A stretch of DNA of 21,705 nucleotides from an uncultured Pseudomonadota bacterium (GTDB lineage Bacteria > Pseudomonadota > Gammaproteobacteria > Burkholderiales > Casimicrobiaceae), in contig CALFEY010000148.1 of the NCBI GenBank assembly GCA_937958295.1, forward strand, positions 1 to 21,705, read 5' to 3'. The notes below the pieces were generated by a model, which was not told the DNA's origin, searched no databases, and saw only the letters and a program-made list of their open reading frames with translations. Position 1 is the first letter of the stretch. The number at the start of each line of letters is the position of its first letter. This document shows positions 15,122-21,705 of this stretch, in pieces. The position numbers were made by a program, and so were the translations under genes.

Positions 15122-15880
15122 TCAGGCCGGGGCCGCAGGTCGCGGACCTTCCGCCTGGCCCGCGCGCTTCAGCCGCCCTCGGCCGAGGTACGCCGCCTGC
15201 ACATCGGGATCGGCCAGAAGCGCGCTTCCGGTGCCCTCGCGAACGATGACGCCGCTCTCGATGACGTAGGCGCGACTGGCCATGCCGAGGGCGAGCTGCG
15301 CGTTCTGCTCGACCAGCAGCACCGCGGTCCCGGCCCGGTTGATGTCCTGGATCGTCTTCATGAGCGACTCGATCACGATCGGCGCCAGGCCCAGCGTGGG
15401 CTCGTCGAGCATGAGCAGCCGCGGCCTGCACATCAGCGCGCGGCCGATGGCGACCATCTGCTGCTCGCCGCCCGAGAGCGTGCCAGCGAGCTGGCGATGG
15501 CGCTCGGCCAGGCGCGGGAACAGCTCGAGCACGCGCGCCATGTCCGACGCGATTCCCGGCTTGTCCGTGCGGGTGTAAGCGCCCATCGACAGGTTCTCGC
15601 CCACGGTCAGCGCGGGCCACAGCTTGCGCTCCTCCGGGCACTGCGCCACACCACGGCGCACGATCTCGCGCGGTGAAAGTCCGTCGATGCGAACGTTCTG
15701 AAGGTGGATGCCGCCAGAGGCGATGGGCATCAGACCCGAGATGGCCCGCAAGAGCGTCGTCTTGCCGGCGCCGTTCGCCCCGACCAGCGCCACAAGCTCC
15801 CCCGCATCCACGACGAGGCTCGCATCGTGCACGGCACCGATGCGCCCATAGCGACACGCGATGTGGTCAACCCTGAGCAT
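15122..15880 (-). CDS. livF: LivF-type ABC transporter ATPase
   Basis: The product is 252 aa. It has Walker A GANGAGKT (34-41), Q-loop region AQCPEERKLWPALTV, signature LSGGEQQ (135-141), Walker B LLMLDEP (155-161) and the VEQN segment typical of LivF rather than LivG. The start ATG overlaps the last 14 bp of livG. It hydrolyses ATP as one of two nucleotide-binding subunits on the cytoplasmic face of the LivHM permease. The tail of about 15 residues is Ala/Pro-rich and variable. A 100-bp gap to the binding-protein gene follows, in which I see no clear signal beyond the ribosome site. The symbol reflects family, not proven leucine transport. Confidence 0.93.
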   Translation of the reverse strand: MLRVDHIACRYGRIGAVHDASLVVDAGELVALVGANGAGKTTLLRAISGLMPIASGGIHLQNVRIDGLSPREIVRRGVAQCPEERKLWPALTVGENLSMGAYTRTDKPGIASDMARVLELFPRLAERHRQLAGTLSGGEQQMVAIGRALMCRPRLLMLDEPTLGLAPIVIESLMKTIQDINRAGTAVLLVEQNAQLALGMASRAYVIESGVIVREGTGSALLADPDVQAAYLGRGRLKRAGQAEGPRPAAPA

Positions 15881-16637
15881 CGCCCCACCCGCTGCCGAGG
15901 TAGGCCTCGACGACCCGGCGGTCGTTCGCCACGTGATCGGGCGTTCCTTCGGCGATCTTCACGCCGTGATGCAACACGATGATGCGATCCGAGATGTCCA
16001 TCACCAGCGCCATGTTGTGCTCCACCAGCAGCACCGAGATCGACCGCTGGCGCAGCTTGGCGATGAGGCTGCCCATGCGCTCGGCCTCGTCGGGATTCAT
16101 GCCGGACGCCGGCTCGTCGAGGAGCAGCAACCGTGGATCGGCGGCGAGGCCCACCGCCACTTCGAGCAGCCGCTGCTCGCCATAGGACAAGGCGCCGGCG
16201 AGCTGCTTCTCCTTGCCCCCGAGGCCCACGAAATCGAGCAGCTCGCGAGCCCGCTCACCTGCCTTGCGCTCGAAATCGCGCAAGCGCTTGCCGCGCGCGA
16301 TCGCGTCCCAGACCGTGAACCGCTGGTGGCACAGGCTGCCCATGCGCGCGCACTCGAACAGGGTGAGCCCGGGGAACACTTCCGTCTTCTGGAAGGTGCG
16401 CACCACGCCCGCCCGGGCGACGTCGCTCGGGATTCTGCCGACCAGAGGTTGCCCCGAGAACGCGACATCACCGCGCGTGGGCCTGCGGAAGCCCGTGATC
16501 ACGTTGAACAACGTGGTCTTGCCGGCGCCGTTAGGCCCGATGACGCTGGCCACCTCGCTGGCGCCAACGTTGAAGCTGACGTCGCTCAGCGCCGCGAGCC
16601 CACCGAACGTCACGCTGACGTTGCAGACCTCGAGCAT
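15867..16637 (-). CDS. livG: LivG-type ABC transporter ATPase
   Basis: The product is 256 aa, starting two bases after the livM stop. Visible motifs are Walker A GPNGAGKT (34-41), VRTFQKTEVFPGLT around the Q-loop (79-92), signature LSYGEQ (150-155), Walker B LLLLDEP (170-176) followed by ASGMNPDE, and the switch His in LLVEHNM. SGMNPDE and VEHNM are typical of LivG. The protein pairs with LivF to power the LivHM permease. Overlap with livF and the 2-bp gap to livM show tight co-translation. The imported substrate is unknown. Confidence 0.94.
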   Translation of the reverse strand: MLEVCNVSVTFGGLAALSDVSFNVGASEVASVIGPNGAGKTTLFNVITGFRRPTRGDVAFSGQPLVGRIPSDVARAGVVRTFQKTEVFPGLTLFECARMGSLCHQRFTVWDAIARGKRLRDFERKAGERARELLDFVGLGGKEKQLAGALSYGEQRLLEVAVGLAADPRLLLLDEPASGMNPDEAERMGSLIAKLRQRSISVLLVEHNMALVMDISDRIIVLHHGVKIAEGTPDHVANDRRVVEAYLGSGWGDAQG

Positions 16638-16639
16638 CG

Positions 16640-17626
16640 CTAGCCTCGCGCCATGAGTTCACGCACGCGCGCGGGCAGCGCCCGCAGCGCACGCTCCCAC
16701 AGCTCGATGAGCCCGCGGGGAACGAACAGAATGCCTACGATGAGGATGGCGCCGAAGAACACCAGGCGATACTCGCTCGCTACCCGCAGGTACTCCGGCA
16801 CGAGCGTGAACACCAGCGCGCCGATGACCGGGCCGGCGATGGTGCCCAGTCCGCCCATCACGACCATCACCAGCAGGATCGTCGTGTACGAGAAGTAGAA
16901 GAGGTCGGGCGCGATGAAATTGATGTAATGGGCATAGAGGCTGCCGGCGATGCCGGCGAAGAAGGCTCCCACTACGAACACCGCCATCGCGTGCCGGTAG
17001 GCGCTCACGCCCACGGACTCGCCGAGCGTCTCGTTCTCGCGCACGGCAAGGAAGCCCCAGCCCAGCGGCGATCGCGCGATGCGCGACAGCATCCAAATGC
17101 ACAGAAACGCGATCACGACGACGAGATAGTAGAAGCTCGCCTTGTCGTTGAAATCAATGCCCAGGAATGCGATCTTCGGCGGCAGGATGCCGGGCAGTCC
17201 CATCTGCCCGCGCGTGAGGTCGACCCAGTTGTGCGCGATGAGCCGCATGATCTCGGCGAACGCGACCGTGACAATGACGAAGCGATTGCCGCGAACGCGC
17301 AGGATCAGCGCGCCGAGCAGGAACGCCATCACCGACGAGAGCGCGGCGGCGGCGAGCAGGCCCCACCACATCGAGATGCCGAACTTGAGGAACAGCAAGG
17401 CCGACGTATACGCGCCGATGCCGAAGAACGCGACGTGCCCGAGCGACAGGAGCCCGGCGTATCCGATCACCAGTCCCAGGCTGGCGGCCAGGATCGCAAA
17501 GATCGCCGCCATGATCAGGAGGTGAAGGTGATAGCCCCCGATCACCAAGGGAACGGCGACGACCGCCGCGGCGCCGAGCGCCACGACGAGACGTGCCTTG
17601 CCGCGATCAGCGCCGGAAGAGGCCAT
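16640..17626 (-). CDS. livM: LivM-type branched-chain amino acid ABC permease
   Basis: The product is 328 aa and highly hydrophobic, with about nine membrane segments. LSLGHVAFFGIGAYTSAL (about 55-72) and the loop EITL-like region with GNRFVIVTVAFAEIMRLI (113-130) are family hallmarks. So is the cytoplasmic coupling loop SPLGWGFLAVRENETLGESVGVSAYRHAM, followed by FFAGIAGSLYAHYINFIAPDLF and GGLGTIAGPVIGAL. It forms the inner-membrane channel with LivH. Its start lies inside the last 20 bp of livH and has no clear ribosome site, so translation is probably coupled. Confidence 0.94.
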   Translation of the reverse strand: MASSGADRGKARLVVALGAAAVVAVPLVIGGYHLHLLIMAAIFAILAASLGLVIGYAGLLSLGHVAFFGIGAYTSALLFLKFGISMWWGLLAAAALSSVMAFLLGALILRVRGNRFVIVTVAFAEIMRLIAHNWVDLTRGQMGLPGILPPKIAFLGIDFNDKASFYYLVVVIAFLCIWMLSRIARSPLGWGFLAVRENETLGESVGVSAYRHAMAVFVVGAFFAGIAGSLYAHYINFIAPDLFYFSYTTILLVMVVMGGLGTIAGPVIGALVFTLVPEYLRVASEYRLVFFGAILIVGILFVPRGLIELWERALRALPARVRELMARG

Positions 17627-18464
17627 CGGGGCGGTACAGAAGAATGACGATCACGAGGATAAAGCCGATGGCGTCCTTCCAGGCCGAGGACACCATCGTG
17701 CCGAAGCTCTCGGCCATGCCGAGGATCAGGCCGCCTACGGCGCTGCCGATCACACTGCCGAGTCCGCCCAGGATGACCACGATGAAGGCCTTGAGGGTCG
17801 CGGAATCGCCCATGGTGGGATGCACGAGGAACAGCGAGCCGAGCAACACGCCGGCAAGCGCGGCCAGGCCGGCCCCGAGCGCGAAAGTCACCGCGTAGAG
17901 ACGATCGATATCCACGCCCACCAGGGCGGCGGCATCGCGATTCTGGAAGGTTGCGCGCATGGCCGTTCCCGTGCGCGTGTGGTTCATGAATGCGTACAGC
18001 CCGAGCAGGAAGACGACCGTCACGCCCAGCACGAAGAGGCGCATCGGGGTGATGAACAATGGGCCGATCTCGATCGGCATCGGCGAGAGAGGATTGGGGA
18101 TGGATTCCGGCTGCGGCCCCCAGGTCAGCAGCGCTCCGCTCTCGAGGAGGATCGCGAGCCCGATCGTGGCCAGCACGCCCGTCATCGGCGAGCGATCGCG
18201 TAGCCTGATGAACACCGTGCGCTCCAGGAGCCAGCCCAGCGCCGCTACCGCCAGTACCGCCAGCGGCAACGCGGCGAAGTAGTTCACGCCGAGCTTGACG
18301 ACCAGCATGTAGGCGAGGAAGCCCCCCAGCATGTAGAACTGGCCATGGGCGAAATTGGCGAGGTTCATCACGCCGAAGATCAGCGTCAGGCCGATCCCGA
18401 TCAGCGCGTAATTGGCGCCGAAGACGAGCCCATTGAAGGCGTACTGCGCGATGGTTTCGAGCAT
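17607..18464 (-). CDS. livH: LivH-type branched-chain amino acid ABC permease
   Basis: The product is 285 aa from the ATG at 18462-18464, with AAGGGA about six bases upstream. An in-frame GTG-type extension to 18509 reads into the leader and is not needed. Family marks are GLVFGANYALIGIGLTLIFGVMNLANFAHGQFYMLGGF at the N-terminus, the coupling-loop sequence NHTRTGTAMRATFQNRDAAALVGVDIDRLYAVTFALG, and VILGGLGSVIGSAVGGLILG near the C-terminus. It pairs with LivM as the membrane core of the transporter. It is the first gene of the eleven-gene operon, about 100 bp downstream of the proposed promoter island. Confidence 0.94.
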   Translation of the reverse strand: MLETIAQYAFNGLVFGANYALIGIGLTLIFGVMNLANFAHGQFYMLGGFLAYMLVVKLGVNYFAALPLAVLAVAALGWLLERTVFIRLRDRSPMTGVLATIGLAILLESGALLTWGPQPESIPNPLSPMPIEIGPLFITPMRLFVLGVTVVFLLGLYAFMNHTRTGTAMRATFQNRDAAALVGVDIDRLYAVTFALGAGLAALAGVLLGSLFLVHPTMGDSATLKAFIVVILGGLGSVIGSAVGGLILGMAESFGTMVSSAWKDAIGFILVIVILLYRPDGLFRR

Positions 18465-18515
18465 GGACGTTCCCTTTGCAATCGCCGTGCCGCCCCGGAG
18501 ATGTCGCACAAGTCA

Positions 18516-18532
18516 TTGATATATATGATCAA
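18516..18532. promoter_or_regulatory. AT-rich dyad TTGAT-N7-ATCAA in the livH leader
   Basis: TTGAT (18516-18520) and ATCAA (18528-18532) are perfect inverted arms around ATATATG. It sits about 52-68 bp upstream of the livH start. It could be an operator or part of a second promoter. Confidence 0.4.
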
Positions 18533-18569
18533 CATGCGCGATCGGACGGGGCGAACCGGGACGATTCGA

Positions 18570-18600
18570 TTGTATACGATCATTAATGGTTCGTATGCAA
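18570..18600. promoter_or_regulatory. 31-bp operator-like inverted repeat TTGTATACGA-N11-TCGTATGCAA
   Basis: Nine of ten positions match between the inverted arms. Each arm is itself a pseudo-palindrome around GTATAC or GTATGC, so it may be two adjacent binding sites. TTGTATAC-like cores are common in operators of GntR/FCD regulators. On the minus strand it contains TTGCAT (18600-18595) and TATACA (18576-18571) separated by 18 bp, a possible promoter for the liv operon. A bound regulator would then block polymerase. Confidence 0.5.
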
Positions 18601-18606
18601 TAGTTT

Positions 18607-18625
18607 TTGCACAAGGGTGGTGCAA
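18607..18625. repeat. inverted repeat TTGCAC-N7-GTGCAA
   Basis: This is a perfect 6-bp dyad with a 7-bp spacer, immediately upstream (for the liv operon) of the 31-bp repeat. Its arm length and spacing equal those of the dyad at 4663-4681, although the sequences differ. It is a possible activator or repressor site. Confidence 0.4.
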
Positions 18626-18680
18626 GCAGGCGAAGCAGGCCGCGCTCCGCGGGGCACCTCTTTCCGCCGGGGCGTGCGAG

Positions 18681-18700
18681 CGAATCGTCGATGCGATTCG
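18681..18700. repeat. inverted repeat CGAATCG-N6-CGATTCG
   Basis: This is a perfect 7-bp stem with a 6-nt loop in the non-coding region between valS and the liv operon. There is no T-run, so its role is unclear. Confidence 0.35.
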
Positions 18701-18720
18701 GTGAAGGGCGGGGGATGACA

Positions 18721-18787
18721 ACGGCGTGCGCGCCGTCAGGAAGCAGGACGCCCCCCCGCGCGGCATGCGCCACGCGGAGGCGCATGC
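18721..18787 (-). terminator. two tandem hairpins downstream of valS, possible terminator
   Basis: ACGGCG-TGCG-CGCCGT (18721-18736) and GCATGCGCC-N7-GGCGCATGC (18763-18787) are both perfect stems. The second can extend by a CCCC/GGGG helix after an internal loop. They lie 120-186 bp past the valS stop. No T-run follows on the minus strand, so any termination would be atypical or Rho-assisted. Confidence 0.3.
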
Positions 18788-18844
18788 GGGGTGCTGCGCG
18801 GGTTACCGCGACGCCGCGAGACTGATATAGGTCGCGTCGGGCAC

Positions 18845-18863
18845 TCGGCCGGAGCCGGGCCGA
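18845..18863 (-). terminator. hairpin TCGGCC-N7-GGCCGA just downstream of valS
   Basis: This is a perfect 6-bp GC-rich stem with a 7-nt loop, about 44-62 bp after the valS stop codon. It lacks a T-run, so it is a weak terminator candidate. The rest of 18626-18906 shows no gene on either strand that I can support. Confidence 0.3.
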
Positions 18864-18906
18864 TCCACGCGGCCTGCGTGCCGCCGCAGTACGGCCGGGC
18901 GAGGCC

Positions 18907-21705
18907 CTAGCCGCGCAGGCGTTGCAGTTGTTCCTGCAACTTCTCCCGGATGGCGATGAAGCCGGCAAGGCGCTCGCGCTCCTGCGCCACGACGGCCGCC
19001 GGCGCGCGGGCGACGAAGCCCTCGTTCCCGAGCTTGGCTTGCGCCTTGGCGATCTCCGCATCCAGACGCGTCTGCTCCTTGCCGATGCGCTCGCGCTCCG
19101 CCTGCGGATCCACTTCGATGTGGAGCATCATTCGAAAGTCACCCACGACCTGCATTGGTGCATCGGTGGGCGGAAGCTCGCCCACGATGTTGACTTCCGT
19201 TACCTTGCCGAGCGCCTGCAGGTACGGCGTGAGCTCTCCGAGCAGCGCGGAATCGCCGGTCACGAAGAGGGGAGGACGCAACGCCGGCGAGACCTTCATC
19301 TCGCCACGCAGCGCGCGGCATGCATTCACGAGGTCCTTCAGCGTGCGCATCTTCGCGTCCGCTGCGGGATCGACGCGATCGAAATTCGCCTTGGGGAACG
19401 GCTGCAGCGAAATGGACTCGCCCTTCTTTCCAGCGAGCGGCGCGACCGTTTGCCACAGCTCCTCGGTAATGAAGGGAATGAACGGATGCGCGAGCCGCAA
19501 GGCAGCCTCGAGCTCGCGTACGAGCACGGAGCGCGTGCCCCGAGCCGCCGCGGCGTCGCCGCTCGCATCGGCCGCCGCGAGCTGCACCTTGGCGAGCTCG
19601 AGGTACCAGTCGCAGAACTCGTCCCACACGAACTCGTAGAGCGCCTTGGCCGCAAGGTCGAAGCGGAAAGTATCGATGCCGGTGGCGATGTCGTGTTTGG
19701 CCTGCTGCAGGCGGCCGAGGAGCCAACGGTCGACGAAGGTGAGCGTCTTGGGCTGCGACTCGTCGAGACCGACGTCCTTGCCTTCGACATTCATCAGCGC
19801 GAAACGCGTAGCGTTCCACAGCTTGTTGCAGAAATTGCGGTAACCCTCGCAGCGATTGAGGTCGAAGTTGAGGGTGCGATTGAACGTGGCGAGCGAGGCG
19901 AAGGTGAAACGCACGGCATCGGCACCGAATGATGGGATGCCGTCGGGGAACTGCTTACGCGTGCGTGCCGCGACCTTCTCCGCCTGCCGCGGGTCCATCA
20001 TGTTGCTCGTGGCCTTGGTCACCAGGGTTTCGAGATCCACGCCGTCGACGAGGTCGATGGGATCGATCACGTTCCCCTTCGACTTCGACATCTTGTTGCC
20101 TTCCTCGTCGCGGACGATGGCATTGATGTAAACGTCGCGGAACGGCACATGTCCGGTGAAGTAGGTCGTCGTCATGATCATGCGCGCGACCCAGAAGAAG
20201 ATGATGTCGAAGCCGGTGATGAGGATGGACGAGGGCAGGAACGTGGCGAGCTCCTTCGTCTGCGCCGGCCAGCCGAGCGTGGAGTGGCACCACAGCGCGG
20301 AGGAGAACCACGTGTCGAGCACGTCGGCGTCGCGCGTGAACGAGGTCGGCTCGCGGCCGAGCTTGGCTTTCGCCTGCGCGCGCGCGTCGGCTTCGTTGCG
20401 CGCGACATAGCAATTGCCCGCATCGTCGTACCACGCCGGAATCTGATGGCCCCACCAGAGCTGGCGCGAGATGCACCAGTCCTGGATGTTGTTGATCCAG
20501 TGGTTGTAGGTGTTGAGCCACTCGGCCGGCACGAAGCGAACGGTCTCGCCCGACCCCGGCGCGCCAGGTGGCAGGCCGCTCTCGCTCACGGCGGCGAGGC
20601 ACAGGTCCTGGATCGACTTGCCGGGAAAGAAGGGATGCGATGCAGGCGCGGCCTTGCGCATGTCCACGAACCACTGGTCCGAGAGCATCGGCTCCACGAC
20701 CTCGCCGGTGCGCCCGCTGCGCGGCACGACCATCGCGTGCGCCTTCTCCGACACCAGGAGGCCGGCGTCGGCAAGGTCAGCCAGGACCGCCTTGCGGGCG
20801 ACGTAGCGGTCGAGCCCGCGATACTTCTGCGGCGCATTTGCATTGACCGTGACATCGAGCGCGAAGATCGAGATTGGGGCGAGTCCGTGCCGCTGGCCCA
20901 CGGCCCAGTCGTTGAAGTCGTGCGCGGGCGTGATCTTGACGGCGCCGGTGCCAAAGTCGCGATCCACATAGTCGTCGGCGATCACCGGAATCGTGCGGCC
21001 GGTAAGCGGCAGGGACACCTTTTTACCGATCATCGCGGTGTAACGCTCGTCGTTCGGATTGACCGCCACCGCGACGTCGCCCAGCATGGTCTCGGGGCGC
21101 GTGGTGGCAACCACGATCGACCCGCTGCCGTCGGCGAGCGGATAGCGGATCTGCCAGAGCTTGCCTTGCACCTCCTCGCTTTCCACCTCGAGGTCGGACA
21201 CCGCGGTGCGCAGTTTGGGGTCCCAGTTCACGAGCCGCTTGCCGCGGTAGATGAGCCCGTCGTCGAAGAGCCGCACGAAGGTCTCGAGCACTGCGGCGGA
21301 CAGCCCCTCGTCCATGGTGAAGCGCTCGCGCGACCAGTCCGCCGAGGCGCCGAGGCGGCGCATCTGGCGCGTGATCGCGGACCCGGATTCTTCCTTCCAT
21401 TCCCATACACGCTCGACGAATTTCTCGCGGCCGAGGTCGTGGCGCGTCTGCTTTTTCTGCGCGAGCTGCTGCTCCACCACGATCTGGGTGGCAATGCCGG
21501 CGTGGTCGGTGCCGACCTGCCACAGCGTGTTGTCGCCGCGCATGCGGTGGTAGCGCACGAGCAGGTCCATGAGCGTCTGCTGGAACGCATGACCCATGTG
21601 CAGCGTGCCGGTGACGTTCGGCGGCGGCAGCTGGATACAGAAAGGCGGGGCGCCCTCCTGCATCGATGCCTGGAACCACCCGCGCGATTCCCACAGGGGA
21701 TACCA
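18907..21705 (-). CDS. valS: valyl-tRNA synthetase, N-terminus cut by right window edge
   Basis: There are 932 codons in the window. The reading frame continues to the right edge (YPLWESRGWFQAS precedes the first internal Met), so only a few dozen N-terminal residues are missing. The class Ia signatures are present: PPPNVTGTLHMGH with HMGH at 21600-21589, the editing (CP1) domain with TTRPETMLGDVAVAVNP and DFGTGAVKITPAHDFND, GRTIPVIADDYVD, and SGRTGEVVEPMLSDQWFV. KMSKS is at 20094-20080. The anticodon-binding domain follows. The C-terminal segment (last 65 residues or so) is a charged helical hairpin, the tRNA-binding arm of bacterial ValRS. The enzyme charges tRNA-Val and removes misattached Thr. 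It is a housekeeping gene unrelated to the adjacent operon. Confidence 0.97.
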   Translation of the reverse strand, partial: WYPLWESRGWFQASMQEGAPPFCIQLPPPNVTGTLHMGHAFQQTLMDLLVRYHRMRGDNTLWQVGTDHAGIATQIVVEQQLAQKKQTRHDLGREKFVERVWEWKEESGSAITRQMRRLGASADWSRERFTMDEGLSAAVLETFVRLFDDGLIYRGKRLVNWDPKLRTAVSDLEVESEEVQGKLWQIRYPLADGSGSIVVATTRPETMLGDVAVAVNPNDERYTAMIGKKVSLPLTGRTIPVIADDYVDRDFGTGAVKITPAHDFNDWAVGQRHGLAPISIFALDVTVNANAPQKYRGLDRYVARKAVLADLADAGLLVSEKAHAMVVPRSGRTGEVVEPMLSDQWFVDMRKAAPASHPFFPGKSIQDLCLAAVSESGLPPGAPGSGETVRFVPAEWLNTYNHWINNIQDWCISRQLWWGHQIPAWYDDAGNCYVARNEADARAQAKAKLGREPTSFTRDADVLDTWFSSALWCHSTLGWPAQTKELATFLPSSILITGFDIIFFWVARMIMTTTYFTGHVPFRDVYINAIVRDEEGNKMSKSKGNVIDPIDLVDGVDLETLVTKATSNMMDPRQAEKVAARTRKQFPDGIPSFGADAVRFTFASLATFNRTLNFDLNRCEGYRNFCNKLWNATRFALMNVEGKDVGLDESQPKTLTFVDRWLLGRLQQAKHDIATGIDTFRFDLAAKALYEFVWDEFCDWYLELAKVQLAAADASGDAAAARGTRSVLVRELEAALRLAHPFIPFITEELWQTVAPLAGKKGESISLQPFPKANFDRVDPAADAKMRTLKDLVNACRALRGEMKVSPALRPPLFVTGDSALLGELTPYLQALGKVTEVNIVGELPPTDAPMQVVGDFRMMLHIEVDPQAERERIGKEQTRLDAEIAKAQAKLGNEGFVARAPAAVVAQERERLAGFIAIREKLQEQLQRLRG

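Noticed and set aside
18513..18704. Possible small protein genes in the valS-liv gap on either strand
   Set aside because: The open frames are extensions from neighbouring genes' shadow frames, have no ribosome site at a sensible start, and cross clear regulatory dyads.
1..21705. Mobile elements, phage, defence systems, CRISPR, tRNA or rRNA genes
   Set aside because: Scanning both strands I found no transposase or integrase, no regularly spaced repeats and no recognisable RNA gene. The dyads found are short and local.

Overview
The window is a GC-rich stretch of a proteobacterial chromosome. It is most likely betaproteobacterial, Burkholderiales-like: it has a Bug-type tripartite tricarboxylate transporter receptor with no membrane partners nearby, a complete branched-chain-amino-acid-type (Liv) ABC transporter tied to a catabolic operon, an RhlE-type helicase, and RlmM. 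I see no insertion sequences, CRISPR arrays, tRNAs or rRNAs. Seventeen protein genes are supported, two of them cut by the window edges.

Left block (1-4629, minus strand): a tightly packed operon reads right to left. It encodes a GntR/FCD regulator, a periplasmic Bug receptor, a cytoplasmic Cys-type sulfatase, an SMP-30/gluconolactonase-like lactonase, and the start of a b561-like membrane cytochrome that runs off the left edge. The first three genes are joined by overlapping stop/start codons. A dyad overlaps the predicted promoter upstream of the regulator, which suggests autoregulation. A reasonable reading is a small inducible unit for using a sulfated or acidic carbohydrate-like compound.

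Middle block (4630-7588, plus strand): a divergent promoter drives an RhlE-type DEAD-box RNA helicase behind a structured leader of about 150 nt. RlmM, the 23S rRNA C2498 2'-O-methyltransferase, follows 31 nt later. This pair is housekeeping RNA metabolism. It ends at a strong imperfect hairpin between convergent genes.

Right block (7644-18464, minus strand): eleven genes with very short gaps or overlaps form one apparent operon. In transcription order they encode LivH- and LivM-type permeases, LivG- and LivF-type ATPases, a Peripla_BP_6 binding protein, an isopenicillin-N-synthase-like 2-oxoglutarate/Fe(II) oxygenase, an SDR protein, a fold-type-I PLP enzyme, a TIM-barrel sugar-phosphate-isomerase-like protein, an alpha/beta hydrolase, and an M20-family carbamoylase/amidase. 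Together they look like uptake and stepwise breakdown of an unidentified nitrogen-containing compound. Two enzymes have unusual active sites: the SDR lacks the YxxxK pair, and the PLP enzyme has Lys where the carboxylate-binding Arg is expected. The operon starts in an AT-rich island carrying several stacked dyads.

Right edge (18907-21705, minus strand): valyl-tRNA synthetase, missing its N-terminus. Between it and the liv promoter lies a non-coding stretch of about 440 bp with at least five inverted repeats.

The most novel item is the eleven-gene operon, whose substrate cannot be read from sequence alone.
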